Source: Chloroflexota bacterium
GTDB taxonomy: Bacteria; Chloroflexota; Anaerolineae; Anaerolineales; Villigracilaceae
Assembly (NCBI GenBank): GCA_016234485.1
Contig: JACRBL010000046.1
Coordinates: 1-64,000 of the forward strand
Direction of reading: 5' to 3'
DNA: 64,000 nucleotides
Of this stretch, positions 1-8,495 are shown piece after piece. The notes beneath the pieces are model-generated. The model did no database searches. It saw only the letters and a list, made by a program, of their open reading frames with translations, and was not told where the DNA came from. The position numbers and the translations under genes are program-made. Positions within the stretch are counted from its first letter, which is position 1; each line of letters starts with the position of its first letter.

Positions 1-71
1 CGCTTCGCTTTAGCCACTACTTCTGTGTTGGGCATTTCTTCCTTGACCTTGTCGTTCGCATCCTGTGACAT
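1..71 (-). CDS. N-terminal fragment of an unrecognised protein
   Basis: The gene starts at 71 on the minus strand and runs off the left edge after 23 codons. A strong ribosome binding site (GGAGGAG, complement of 79-85) sits 7 bases before the ATG. The visible peptide begins MSQDANDKVKEEMPNTEVVA and is charged, with no signal peptide or membrane segment. That is too little to assign a family. It follows the lipoprotein gene at 96-491 on the same strand with about 24 bases between them, so the two may be co-transcribed. Confidence 0.6.
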   Translation of the reverse strand, partial: MSQDANDKVKEEMPNTEVVAKAK

Positions 72-95
72 GTTTTTTCTCCTCCGCCTTGCACT

Positions 96-491
96 CTAAA
101 TTATCGGCTGGAGTTGTCTCGCCATTATAGTCACAGAGGGGACTCCAAAATAACCCAATTCAAGATTCTTGTTATCTAGAGAAGTCACAATAAATGCAAC
201 TTCTCCAGCCCCACTCCCATCATATGAAGCGCTTGGCGTCATACGCTTATTAACCAACACCTTTCGCAAGTCAACATTCTTAATGGTTAGGGTTCCTAAA
301 ATCGGTTCCCCACCATGATACGATGTTTTATCCAATTCCAAGATGAGGACAAGTCCATTTTGTCCTTTTGGCGTGGAAGGAATGAAGGCTGGCGTCTCGA
401 AATGATTTTCTGAAAGCGTAAAAAAACAACCCGCCAACATAATGGAAAGGAGGACAAACCCCAAAATGATTGTTGCTATCCGCTTTTTCAT
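96..491 (-). CDS. Small secreted lipoprotein, function unknown
   Basis: The predicted protein is 131 residues. It opens with MKKR, a hydrophobic stretch and a lipobox ending LAGC at residue 22, so it should be lipidated and anchored outside the cytoplasmic membrane. I chose the ATG at 491 because AGGAGG lies 7 bases upstream; an upstream in-frame ATG at 515 would spoil the signal peptide. The mature part reads as a beta-rich domain ('LDKTSYHGGEPI' and 'GTLTIKN' look like the start of an Ig-like or intracellular-proteinase-inhibitor-like fold), but I cannot name a family. The region is AT-richer than the genes to its right. Its neighbour at 583-1023 is another lipoprotein on the same strand. 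Confidence 0.75.
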   Translation of the reverse strand: MKKRIATIILGFVLLSIMLAGCFFTLSENHFETPAFIPSTPKGQNGLVLILELDKTSYHGGEPILGTLTIKNVDLRKVLVNKRMTPSASYDGSGAGEVAFIVTSLDNKNLELGYFGVPSVTIMARQLQPII

Positions 492-582
492 TGCGCGCCT
501 CCTGTGACAAATCATCTTTCTTCAAATCGCGGTATCTGAACTGTCTTGTTCGGTGGAGTAAATTCCCATTCCTGAAACGATC

Positions 583-1023
583 TCACCGACCAAGGGTTTT
601 TCGCCAAAAGGCTTGTAGCTTTCGGAGATTATTCCCATCAAAAGTCGTTCTCCCGTCAGCGTAAATTTGAACCTTTAAACCACACCATTCTTCAACTGGA
701 TCTTCCCCTTTACAGAAAACCTTTTCTTCAGGTGTACGGTAAGTAAGCAAGACATGTGCGGCTACGAATTTATTTTCATCGCGTAACGCTTCGATTAAGT
801 ATTGGGTAATATCCTCAGGCGCTTCCACCAGAGAGAGGGTCGCGCCAGTAAGTTCTGGAATCAGGCCAACAAAAGTGTCATACCAGATAATATCCTCGTT
901 TTTCATTTTGACTAAAAGGTCGTTTGTGGAGGCGCTAAATTGTGTCCCATCCAGCCGATTTTCGATGGGTCGGCATGAAGTTACGAGAACACAAAAAACG
1001 AGAATTAAAATCTTGATTTTCAT
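583..1023 (-). CDS. Small secreted lipoprotein with possible HEAT-like helical body
   Basis: The predicted protein is 146 residues, with MKIKIL, a hydrophobic run and a lipobox ending VTSC at Cys17, so it is a probable lipoprotein. The start at 1023 is preferred because the longer in-frame extension puts charged sequence ahead of the signal peptide. A weak AGGA precedes it. The mature part contains 'DTFVGLIPELTGATLSL' and 'YLIEALRDENKFVAAHVLLTYR', which reads like a helical-repeat segment (HEAT or armadillo style). This is inference from pattern only. It ends just before the lipoprotein at 96-491 and lies 10 bases downstream of the phosphatidyltransferase gene on the same strand, so these genes may share a transcript. 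Confidence 0.7.
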   Translation of the reverse strand: MKIKILILVFCVLVTSCRPIENRLDGTQFSASTNDLLVKMKNEDIIWYDTFVGLIPELTGATLSLVEAPEDITQYLIEALRDENKFVAAHVLLTYRTPEEKVFCKGEDPVEEWCGLKVQIYADGRTTFDGNNLRKLQAFWRKTLGR

Positions 1024-1033
1024 GGCTTCGATC

Positions 1034-1690
1034 CTATTCTGCGATTCGCTCTTTCTTCCTCTCATGCGCCTGCTTGCGGACAAAAAAGATTCTCTGCAAG
1101 GCGGTGAAGTTGGCGAAGATGGCGATGAACCACACTGCCCAGATGGGACGGTTGAACAGCAACAGCGGACCGAGAACGAGGTAACGCTCCACGCGCGTCA
1201 GGAAGCCGACTTTGGCCGAGAATCCCACCGCTTCGGCGCGGGCTTTCACGTACGAGACCAGCACCGTCCCTGCCGCGGCGGCAAAGGTCGCGACAGCCGA
1301 AACCGAATCGCCTGTGGTGGAAAAGTAATAAGACAAGCCGCCAAGGATGGCTAATTCCGTGTAACGATCGGTGACCGAGTCCACGAAGGCGCCCCAGTCG
1401 CTGGCATCGCCGCGCAGGCGCGCCATCGTCCCGTCCAGCGCGTCGAAAGGGGTGGTGATGAGCATGATCAAGCCGCCGAGCGTCATCCGTCCCGTCGCGA
1501 CGAAATAAGCCGCCACGAAATTCCCCGCCAGCCCCATCAACGTCATCATGTTGGGGGTCAGGCCGATGCGGTTGAAGAACGCGGCTACGGGGTCGAGAAA
1601 CCACTTGAACCAAATTCGCAGAAGATCGCTGAACGCGATCTTGGGGTTGGGGTTTGAATTCTCCAAGTCAAATCCTTTACACACTACCAT
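1034..1690 (-). CDS. CDP-alcohol phosphatidyltransferase
   Basis: This integral membrane enzyme moves a phosphatidyl group from CDP-diacylglycerol to a hydroxyl acceptor in phospholipid synthesis. The full family signature is present: D86-G87-x2-A90-R91-x8-G100-x3-D104-x3-D108, whose aspartates bind metal and the CDP-lipid. The 218-residue length and several hydrophobic segments (about 45-65, 70-82, 115-130, 140-160, 175-200) fit the family. The acceptor cannot be read from sequence; family members of this size include phosphatidylinositol-phosphate synthases. The start at 1690 is chosen because further upstream the frame runs into the palindromic repeat at 1696-1783. No good ribosome binding site is visible, so a later TTG start near residue 9 is possible. 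Confidence 0.88.
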   Translation of the reverse strand: MVVCKGFDLENSNPNPKIAFSDLLRIWFKWFLDPVAAFFNRIGLTPNMMTLMGLAGNFVAAYFVATGRMTLGGLIMLITTPFDALDGTMARLRGDASDWGAFVDSVTDRYTELAILGGLSYYFSTTGDSVSAVATFAAAAGTVLVSYVKARAEAVGFSAKVGFLTRVERYLVLGPLLLFNRPIWAVWFIAIFANFTALQRIFFVRKQAHERKKERIAE

Positions 1691-1695
1691 ACGCC

Positions 1696-1783
1696 CGTCA
1701 TTGCGAGGAGGGCGATCTTCCCGACGAAGCAATCCCCCTCCCAGGGCGCGGAGATTGCTTCGCAAAGAGCGCTCGCAATGACG
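1696..1783. repeat. Palindromic dispersed repeat, copy A (uninterrupted form)
   Basis: This is an 88-bp element with perfect 12-bp terminal inverted repeats, CGTCATTGCGAG at 1696-1707 and CTCGCAATGACG at 1772-1783. A second copy occurs at 4061-4210, where the same sequence is interrupted by a 63-bp insertion. Copy A therefore shows the empty form. It lies between the phosphatidyltransferase gene and ftsK, both on the minus strand. Confidence 0.9.
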
Positions 1784-1805
1784 ATAAACTTGTGATTTAC
1801 TGAAA

Positions 1806-1840
1806 TTAACCTTTGCGCTCTTCGCGTGCTTTGCGGTTAA
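1806..1840. repeat. Short imperfect palindrome 3' of ftsK
   Basis: TTAACC at 1806-1811 and GGTTAA at 1835-1840 flank a run of CTTTGCG/CTTCGCG/CTTTGCG sub-repeats. It lies 2 bases beyond the ftsK stop codon and resembles dispersed repeats elsewhere in such genomes. It could act as a processing or termination hairpin for ftsK, but it lacks a convincing U-tract. Confidence 0.5.
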
Positions 1841-1842
1841 AA

Positions 1843-4023
1843 CTATTCTTCTTCGTCCATTTCGTCTTCGGGACCGACCAGCACATCGCGCTCGCGGCCG
1901 CCGCCCTGCGATTCGCTGACGATGCCCATCTCTTCGAGTTGATCGAGCAGACGCGCCGCGCGCGGATAGCCGATCCGCAGGCGCCTCTGCAACAACGAGG
2001 CCGAGGCTCGGTTCGTGCCGCGGACGATGGAGATGGCCTGCTCGATGAGGCCGTCGTCTTCGCCCTCGCTTTGTTCATCCGAAAGCAGTTTCTCCCACGG
2101 CGGAAGTTCCTCCGAGTAGGTGGTGGTCTTCTGCCAGTGGCCGATGAGCCGCTCGATCTCCTGGTCGGTGATGAGCACGCCCTGCGCGCGGATAGGACTG
2201 CCGACCTCCGGATTCAGGAAGAGCATGTCGCCGCGTCCGAGCAAGCTTTCCGCGCCGACGGTATCGAGGATGACGCGCGAATCTATGCCCGAGGCCATCG
2301 AGAAGGAAATGCGGGCGGGGAAGTTGGCCTTGATGAGACCCGTCACCACGTCGGTGGATGGACGCTGTGTCGCGACCACGAGGTGGATGCCTGTGGCGCG
2401 CGCCATCTGCGCCAGGCGGACGAGGTTATGTTCCGTCACGTCGGGCGCGGACATCATCAGGTCGGCCAGCTCGTCAATGATGACGACGATGCGCGGGAGC
2501 GGGGTCACGCCGTCTTTGCGGCGCGAGAGTTTGCGGTTGTACGCGTTCAAGTCGCGGGCATGGACGGATTCGAGCAGGCGGTAGCGATGCTCCATCTCCA
2601 CCACCACCCAGCGCAACACGCCGAGGATGCGTTGGATGTCCGTCTCCACTTTGCCATAGAGATGTGGCAGGCCGTTGAAGCGGATCAACTCCACCATCTT
2701 GGAATCGATCAGCACCAGGCGCAGGTCTTCGGGCGCGTTGTTGATCGCGAGACAAGCCGCGATGGATGTGATGCAGACCGACTTGCCCGAGCCAGTCGCG
2801 CCCGCCACGAGCAGATGCGGCATCCGCGCCAGATCCGCCACGAGTGGCTGGCCTGAGACGTCGCGTCCGAGCGCGATCGCCAGCGGAGACGTGACTTTGT
2901 TAAACGTCTCCGTCTCCAAAATGGGACGCAGACGCACGACCGAGGTGCGCGAGTTCGGCACTTCGATGCCCACGTAGGGTTTGCCAGGCACGGGCGCTTC
3001 AATACGCAGACGTTCCGCCGATAGCGCCAGCGTTAGGTCTTTTTGCAGGGCGGCGATCTGCGCCACGCGCACTTTCATTTGTTGCGCGTCGTCTTCGTTC
3101 GTGCCAGGCTTTTTGATGAAGCCCGGCTGGACGGCAAACTGCGTCACCGAGGGGCCGACGCGGTAGCCGATCACCTGCGCGGGGATGCCAAACTCGGAGA
3201 GCGTCTTCATAATGAGGCCCGCGGTCTGGTTGATCGTCTGCTCGTTGGGACGGGAGGATTGCTCGCCAGGGAAAAGGTTCAGCGGAGGCAGGCGTTCGCC
3301 GCGCGGCAACGGTTTGGCGGGTTTCTCGTCTTTCGTTTCTTGTGCGCGCAACGATGTGCGAAATTCAGGAGGGATGGCGGGCGCGCGCTTCTTCTGCTCG
3401 CGCGGTTTTGATTCTTCGTGCTTAGGTTCCTCCTGTTGCGGTTGCGCTTCCGCGACGGGTAGGGCGGACTGTTCCTCCGCGAGATGGAGCAGGCGTTTTT
3501 CCACCCACGCCCAAACGTTGAACGCGCCCAGCGTGAAGAACAGCCAGAGGAACGCCAAAAGGACGATGCCCCAAACGGGGCCAGCGATGATAGTGAAGAA
3601 CGTCCCCACGCCCCAGCCGATCTTGCCGCCGTCCAGGCCGAGCTCCGCGCGGACGAGGTCAAAGCCTCCGATGGCCGCGAACAGGCCCAAGGTCAGGAGC
3701 GAAGCGATTTCAAAGGCGATGACCCAGCCAAATTGAATCGGTCGGTCGTCGCGTCGCAGGAGGTAAAGTCCGCCGAAGATCATCCCCAACACAAAGAGGT
3801 GCGCGCCGAAACCCATCCAATGCTCGAGGAAGGTTTTCCAGGGCGTGAGCAAAATGCCATCGGAGATACCCCAAAGCGCGAGCAGGGTCATGGCCGCGAG
3901 GGCCAGGACGCCCACGCCAAAGGCATCGCGCAAAAAACGCCCAAAGCGCGCGTTGAAACGCGAAAGGCGGTCGAGCCAATCGTTTTTGGGTTCTTCTGGA
4001 TGGGTGGGTGTTTGTTCAGGCAT
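1843..4023 (-). CDS. ftsK: FtsK/SpoIIIE-family DNA translocase
   Basis: This 726-residue protein should pump chromosomal DNA at the division septum and help resolve sister chromosomes. Four membrane segments lie near residues 36-57, 70-90, 98-120 and 138-170, followed by a charged Pro/Glu-rich linker to about 255. The motor follows: the alpha/beta part, a Walker A motif GATGSGKS at 408-415, and a Walker B region (IVVIIDELADL) at about 512-522. The C-terminal gamma winged helix (about 660-720, 'ASLLQRRLRIGYPRAARLLD') is the part that reads polar KOPS-type sequences in known homologues. All key motifs are present, so the gene looks intact. It stands alone between two palindromic repeats. Confidence 0.97.
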   Translation of the reverse strand: MPEQTPTHPEEPKNDWLDRLSRFNARFGRFLRDAFGVGVLALAAMTLLALWGISDGILLTPWKTFLEHWMGFGAHLFVLGMIFGGLYLLRRDDRPIQFGWVIAFEIASLLTLGLFAAIGGFDLVRAELGLDGGKIGWGVGTFFTIIAGPVWGIVLLAFLWLFFTLGAFNVWAWVEKRLLHLAEEQSALPVAEAQPQQEEPKHEESKPREQKKRAPAIPPEFRTSLRAQETKDEKPAKPLPRGERLPPLNLFPGEQSSRPNEQTINQTAGLIMKTLSEFGIPAQVIGYRVGPSVTQFAVQPGFIKKPGTNEDDAQQMKVRVAQIAALQKDLTLALSAERLRIEAPVPGKPYVGIEVPNSRTSVVRLRPILETETFNKVTSPLAIALGRDVSGQPLVADLARMPHLLVAGATGSGKSVCITSIAACLAINNAPEDLRLVLIDSKMVELIRFNGLPHLYGKVETDIQRILGVLRWVVVEMEHRYRLLESVHARDLNAYNRKLSRRKDGVTPLPRIVVIIDELADLMMSAPDVTEHNLVRLAQMARATGIHLVVATQRPSTDVVTGLIKANFPARISFSMASGIDSRVILDTVGAESLLGRGDMLFLNPEVGSPIRAQGVLITDQEIERLIGHWQKTTTYSEELPPWEKLLSDEQSEGEDDGLIEQAISIVRGTNRASASLLQRRLRIGYPRAARLLDQLEEMGIVSESQGGGRERDVLVGPEDEMDEEE

Positions 4024-4060
4024 GAGGCAAAAGAGTATCGCAAGATTTGCTACGGTACTC

Positions 4061-4210
4061 CGTCATTGCGAGGAGGGCGCTCTTCCCGACGAAGCAATCT
4101 CCGCGCCGTGGGAGGGGATTGCTCACCTGCACTGCACCACATCTGCCCTGGCGGGCGATGCCAGGGAACGCAGTGCGGTGCAAGTGTCGCAAAGAGCGCT
4201 CGCAATGACG
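4061..4210. repeat. Palindromic dispersed repeat, copy B (interrupted by a second element)
   Basis: This has the same 12-bp termini as copy A (4061-4072 and 4199-4210) and near-identical flanking interior, but is 150 bp long because 4124-4186 is inserted in its right half. It occupies most of the gap between ftsK and the S1-repeat gene. Confidence 0.9.
4124..4186. repeat. Nested palindromic element inside repeat copy B
   Basis: Compared with copy A, this is a clean insertion of about 63 bp. Its ends are imperfect inverted repeats (CACCTGCACTGCACC against the complement of GCGGTGCAAGTG) around an inner hairpin CCCTGGC...GCCAGGG. The 60 bases at 4127-4186 recur at 57161-57220 with one mismatch. 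There is no coding capacity and no obvious target-site duplication. Confidence 0.85.
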
Positions 4211-4238
4211 GGTTTACAGGGGGGGTATTTACAGGCCG

Positions 4239-5261
4239 TTAATGAACAGGCTCCATATTAACTTGCAGACTCAACCCAAGCCGCTGGCGCGAGGCATCCA
4301 CGTGCAAAATGCGGACGGTGATGCGCTGGCCTTCCTGCAAAACATCCTTCACGGTATGGCCTTCCACGAGCGGGATTTCGGAGGAGTGAATGAGACCCTC
4401 CACGCCGATATCGAGTTTGGCGAACGCGCCATATGAAAGCACCGCCGTGACGGTGGCCGGCAAAATCTGATCCACGGCGTAATCGCGCCCGACCAAAACC
4501 CACGGGTTATCGTGAAGACGTTTAAGGCTGAGCGCCACGCGGCAACGTTCGGCGGCCACATCCATCACCAGCGCTTCCACGCTCTGGCCGAGTTTCACGA
4601 TCACGCTCGGATGCGTCACGCGGCCCCACGAAAGTTCGGAGATGTGGATGAGTCCCTCCACGCCGCCGAGATCCACGAACACGCCGAAGTCGGTGATGTT
4701 AGTGACTTGTCCCGTCACCCTTTGCCCCGAATGTAAACTGCCAAAAATCTTCGAGCGCCGACCCGGCTCGGCCTGCGCGGCGCGCTCCGAAAAAACCACG
4801 CGTCCATCTTCTGGCACGCACTCGATCACTTTCAAATGCAGGTCACGCCCCACGTAACCGCCCAGCGCTTTTTCGCGGTCGGCTGGCTCGCGTCCCGCCA
4901 ACTCCACAAGATGCGAGAACGGCACGAAGCCAAATAAACCACGGCCCTCCACCAGCAGGCCGCCGCGGTTGAATCCTGTAACGGTCAATGCGACGATCTC
5001 ATCGCCATGATACAGACTCTTAATCTGATTCCAGTCCGCGGGCGGCTTCTCCGTGGACTCGACCCTCGCAACCTTTTCCTGGACGTGGTCCGCGGCGCGG
5101 CTCTTCGGCGCCTCCACCGGGACAGCGGGTCGCTCCGCGCTCGCCCGCGCGGGACGCGGCGGAATGGCGGTGCGATGCCGCTCCTCCTCGGCCAGCACGG
5201 ACTCCCACCATCCGTCATCCAGCGTGGCTGGGGCTTCTACTAAATTCTTTTGATTGTTCAT
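4239..5261 (-). CDS. Three-repeat S1 RNA-binding protein (ribosomal protein S1-like)
   Basis: This 340-residue protein has three S1 OB-fold repeats at about 85-160, 177-247 and 263-335. The last two carry the typical 'GVEGLIHISEL' and 'GVEGLIHSSEI' blocks. The first is divergent ('GRGLFGFVPFSHL') but follows the pattern of the first domains of bacterial S1. Residues 1-80 are a low-complexity Ala/Pro/Arg/Glu tail. It probably binds mRNA and assists translation initiation. Full S1 has four to six repeats, so this is a short form. The start has AGGAGG 5 bases upstream, and that site overlaps the stop codon of the upstream 7TM gene (5271-7196), so the two are probably translationally coupled. Confidence 0.88.
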   Translation of the reverse strand: MNNQKNLVEAPATLDDGWWESVLAEEERHRTAIPPRPARASAERPAVPVEAPKSRAADHVQEKVARVESTEKPPADWNQIKSLYHGDEIVALTVTGFNRGGLLVEGRGLFGFVPFSHLVELAGREPADREKALGGYVGRDLHLKVIECVPEDGRVVFSERAAQAEPGRRSKIFGSLHSGQRVTGQVTNITDFGVFVDLGGVEGLIHISELSWGRVTHPSVIVKLGQSVEALVMDVAAERCRVALSLKRLHDNPWVLVGRDYAVDQILPATVTAVLSYGAFAKLDIGVEGLIHSSEIPLVEGHTVKDVLQEGQRITVRILHVDASRQRLGLSLQVNMEPVH

Positions 5262-5270
5262 AACGGCCTC

Positions 5271-7196
5271 CTACCTCAATAATTGTTTTTCAGATTCCAT
5301 TTCCAAAATCGCGCGGGCAACCGCTTCCACTGCCACGCGTTGTTTGCGATACAAATCGGCCTCCGACATCGCCAGCCGCGAAGCCACTTCGCGCACCTTG
5401 CGCCCCTCGATGAATTTCATCTCGAGGATGTTGAACAAAATCCATTCGCTGGTAAATCGGCGCTCGCCCTCGGGCCGCACCTGATCCACAGCTTTCCGCA
5501 GGAGGGCGCGCAGGGCGTTGGCCGCGTTGCCTTCGTGATCGTCGGCCAGTTCCTGCACCACCTGCAATTTGATGAGCGGACTCTGCGTCAATTTCGGGCC
5601 GCCCCAATAGTGCGTGAGCGCGTCCTTCACCCAGTTGGCGAGGTCCGATTCGGGCGGCAGTTCCTCGGCCAGCAGGTTGACGCGCGTGTCGTAGCGGCCA
5701 AAAGCGCGCAGGCGTTGGAGCATGTCCATTTTCGGTTGCAGGGTTTCGAGCGAGCGGAAGAGTTGTCCCTGCAACTGACGATCTTCCAGCGCGAGGCCGG
5801 CGCGTTCTGCCAGCAACCAGAGCGAGTCGCGCTGGTCCGAGTCGAGCGGCTTGTCGGAGCGACGCGCCACGCCAAGCAGGCCCAACAGCGCGGGGACTTC
5901 GTCCGCGTCGCTGTCGGCGCGCATGCGCTTGCGGATGGGCAAAATCCAGAAATCGCCCCAGATGAATTCATGCCGTCCGTTGCCGTTTTCGCGTCCCGCT
6001 TCGTGCAGGGCCTCGTCGAGAGTTTCCTGCTCGAGCAGGTTGCGATTCCCCGCGCTGACGATGAGCGACAACTCCTCCCCGTCCAGCGCGGCAACGAAGG
6101 CCGCGGGCGATTGCATGTGGTCGCGCACGGCGGCCAGCACGGTTTCGAGAAATTGTTGCAAGTCGCCGCGCGTCAACATGCGTTCTTCGATATTTTGTAA
6201 AAGCGTCAATTCGGCGCGGTCGCGTCCAAAGAAGAGCCAGCGCTCCCAGAGAGGCGAGGTCAATGTGATGGCGTGTTCAAAGAGAAGCACGATCGCCACC
6301 ACCGAAAGAGGCACGAAGGCGTTGTATTCCTCCCCACCGAAGAGCACGCCGCCGCGTCGGACGACGGTCATCACGCCCAACGCCGCCGATGCTGTGACAG
6401 GTCCGCGCATGATCCATTTGACGAGGCGGCTCTTGATCACGCGGTCGGGCCACGAAACGCCGAAGAAGGCCACTGCGTAGGCCATCACCACCACCAGCGC
6501 TCCAACCAGCAGGTTGATGACGGTGGCGGCGATCCAGAATAAATAGGGATGTTGCGCGGCGATATTGAATCCAAACAACAGGAAGGGATAGGAACCCAGC
6601 GCGGGCGCGGTGGCTCCCGCCATCAGGTAGAACATGCGGCGGCGGCCCGAGCGCGTCAACATGCGGCCATAGGCGCGCGCAAAGTTGACCCAGGCCCACA
6701 CCATCGCGCCAACGTAGTAGATGGTAAAGACGTCGGTCCAAAGCGTGCGCTCGAGGTGCGGGGCGGGTTGGCCATCTGGCACAAAATCGCCGAGCAGGTA
6801 GCCCATCCCCAGCAGTAGGAGGAAAATAGCCGAGAGCAGATACGTCAAACGGACGGCGACCCGCCTGCGTCCACGCGAGGGGCGGCCGGCCGTCACCAGC
6901 AGGGCATCGGAGAGGTGCAAATACGCGGCGGGCAGGAAGACGATCCCGACCCACTGCAATTGCAACAGCAACTCCACGATCTGGTCTGAAACGGCTCTGG
7001 TTTGGATGGCATCGGTGGTGAAGACGATCACGACCCCCAAAAGAATCAGTGCAAATGAACGAGCCACCCGATCGCGCAAATTGAACGAAAGGGCGTATAG
7101 AAACAACGAAAAGGCCGTAATGGCGATACCGGCCGTTAAGATCTGGTTTACCGTCTGGATCCCCGCCAGCAGGCTTTCCGTCCAACCGTTAAACAT
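5271..7196 (-). CDS. 7TM receptor-like protein with GAF-like region and C-terminal HTH-like tail, no kinase domain
   Basis: Seven to nine hydrophobic segments fill residues 1 to about 300 and match the N-terminal 7TM module found on many sensor kinases. A cytosolic region at about 340-480 resembles a GAF sensor ('ENGNGRHEFIWGDFWILPI'). The last 130 residues are helical and end in a segment, 'KVREVASRLAMSEADLYRKQ', that reads like a helix-turn-helix. There is no histidine phosphoacceptor, ATPase, GGDEF or HD-GYP domain, so the output is unknown. The 641-residue protein starts at an ATG preceded by GGAAGG. It is followed 9 bases later by the S1-repeat gene, which suggests a link between sensing and RNA binding; that is inference. 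Confidence 0.8.
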   Translation of the reverse strand: MFNGWTESLLAGIQTVNQILTAGIAITAFSLFLYALSFNLRDRVARSFALILLGVVIVFTTDAIQTRAVSDQIVELLLQLQWVGIVFLPAAYLHLSDALLVTAGRPSRGRRRVAVRLTYLLSAIFLLLLGMGYLLGDFVPDGQPAPHLERTLWTDVFTIYYVGAMVWAWVNFARAYGRMLTRSGRRRMFYLMAGATAPALGSYPFLLFGFNIAAQHPYLFWIAATVINLLVGALVVVMAYAVAFFGVSWPDRVIKSRLVKWIMRGPVTASAALGVMTVVRRGGVLFGGEEYNAFVPLSVVAIVLLFEHAITLTSPLWERWLFFGRDRAELTLLQNIEERMLTRGDLQQFLETVLAAVRDHMQSPAAFVAALDGEELSLIVSAGNRNLLEQETLDEALHEAGRENGNGRHEFIWGDFWILPIRKRMRADSDADEVPALLGLLGVARRSDKPLDSDQRDSLWLLAERAGLALEDRQLQGQLFRSLETLQPKMDMLQRLRAFGRYDTRVNLLAEELPPESDLANWVKDALTHYWGGPKLTQSPLIKLQVVQELADDHEGNAANALRALLRKAVDQVRPEGERRFTSEWILFNILEMKFIEGRKVREVASRLAMSEADLYRKQRVAVEAVARAILEMESEKQLLR

Positions 7197-7279
7197 ACAC
7201 CTTCCCGAAACTAAAAGTTCTATGCAGTGACAATCTCAATCGTCTGGAACGACTGAAATTATTACTACATGGTTTTGTA

Positions 7280-7813
7280 TTATTTCAATGTTCGTCCAAA
7301 AAATAAGGCTACATCCTGGTTGGCGTAGTAGTGGTCATTATACCCGCAGAATTCCAGGCCAGCCTTCATTGCAAGGCGAATGGCGGGCTGGTTTTTGGCC
7401 TGCGCTTCAAACATGAACATGCGACTGCCGCGCTCGCGTGCCCAATCTTCGGCGGATTTGAGAAGGAGCATGCCGATGCCGCGGCGGCGCTGACGGGCAT
7501 CCACCACCAGGTCGGTCACCCACGCGACGGTGGCCGCGCTCTGCTCGAAGATGCAGGCGTAGCCGATAAGGTGCGCGTCCACCGCCACCAGGACAGCGGC
7601 CTTGCGTTGCCATTCGTCGGCCAACGCGAACGGGTTGCGCGGATACGGCACGGTGACGGGGCGCGGCAATCGCACCTCGCGCAGGCTGGCCGAGACCTGC
7701 CCTGTTTCGCGGCGCAAATCCAATTGCCAGACGTAATCGCTGGAGACGGAGTGATCCATGCCCATCAAGCGCGGCAGGTCGGCGGCAACGGCGGGACGAA
7801 TTTCAAGCGGCAT
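7280..7813 (-). CDS. GNAT-family N-acetyltransferase
   Basis: This 177-residue protein has the GCN5-related fold that transfers acetyl from acetyl-CoA to an amine. The acetyl-CoA pyrophosphate loop is clear as 'RQRRRGIGMLLL' (about residues 109-120), after the strand 'AWVTDLVVD'. The C-terminal part, 'NQPAIRLAMKAGLEFCGYND', is the usual motif B region. The substrate is unknown. It is the last gene of a tight operon: it starts 5 bases after the membrane protein at 7819-8493, which itself starts 2 bases after purine nucleoside phosphorylase. A GGAAAT site lies upstream at long spacing, so translation may depend on coupling. Confidence 0.9.
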   Translation of the reverse strand: MPLEIRPAVAADLPRLMGMDHSVSSDYVWQLDLRRETGQVSASLREVRLPRPVTVPYPRNPFALADEWQRKAAVLVAVDAHLIGYACIFEQSAATVAWVTDLVVDARQRRRGIGMLLLKSAEDWARERGSRMFMFEAQAKNQPAIRLAMKAGLEFCGYNDHYYANQDVALFFGRTLK

Positions 7814-7818
7814 CGGGG

Positions 7819-8493
7819 TTAATTTCCTTTAATCCGAATCGAGATGACGCAGGTTCCGATCACCTGCGCGGAATTATCCAACACGACCACGCGCAGGAGA
7901 TAATCTCCGGGGGTGAGGATGCTGGTGTTCAGTTCTCCCAAATCCGCGTTCTTTTTCACTTCACTGCTCGCGGAGATGGTGCTCCAAACGTCCGTGCCGC
8001 GCACAGACACTTCATATTTATAGAAACCAAAGTTTGGCACATCCACCGTGCCAACCAGCGTGACGATGCCGCTAATGTCGGTATTCGGACGCGGGGAGGT
8101 GATCTCTAACTTCCCTGGCAGGCATCCCTCGGAGCCTGGCGCGGTGGGAAGGGGCGTGGCGGCGGAGGTCAAAGCGGCTTCGCCCACTTGCGCCGCGCCG
8201 GGCGTAGCGAGGATGTCTATGGTGGGCGTGGCGAGCAACGCGTCGGCAGGCATGGCGGGGACAACGAAGGTGGAGATGAAGAAGACGCCGCACATCAGAA
8301 CCAAGATGACCACCGTCCCTGCGCTGGCCTGCGCCAGTTTACGCATGGCGATCTCGCGCTCGAGTCCAAAGAAGGCATTACGCCATTCCTTTAATGCCAG
8401 CCACAACCAGCGCGCAAAGGAGAAGCCCGTCAGCGCGAGGATGAGATAGAGAATTGGCTGATTTTTTTCGAGAAAGAGGAAGATTTGTTGCAT
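7819..8493 (-). CDS. Two-TM membrane protein with extracellular Ig-like domain
   Basis: The protein is 224 residues, with membrane segments at about 12-33 and 57-80. A Thr/Pro/Ala-rich stalk (about 85-120) is followed by a beta domain (about 122-222: 'LEITSPRPNTDISGIVTLVG' and 'YEVSVRGTDVW') that reads like an Ig-like or Big domain displayed outside the cell. The stalk style matches other surface proteins in this window. No enzymatic motif is visible. It lies between purine nucleoside phosphorylase and a GNAT acetyltransferase in a tightly packed minus-strand operon, but its role there cannot be inferred. Confidence 0.78.
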   Translation of the reverse strand: MQQIFLFLEKNQPILYLILALTGFSFARWLWLALKEWRNAFFGLEREIAMRKLAQASAGTVVILVLMCGVFFISTFVVPAMPADALLATPTIDILATPGAAQVGEAALTSAATPLPTAPGSEGCLPGKLEITSPRPNTDISGIVTLVGTVDVPNFGFYKYEVSVRGTDVWSTISASSEVKKNADLGELNTSILTPGDYLLRVVVLDNSAQVIGTCVISIRIKGN

Positions 8494-8495
8494 TC

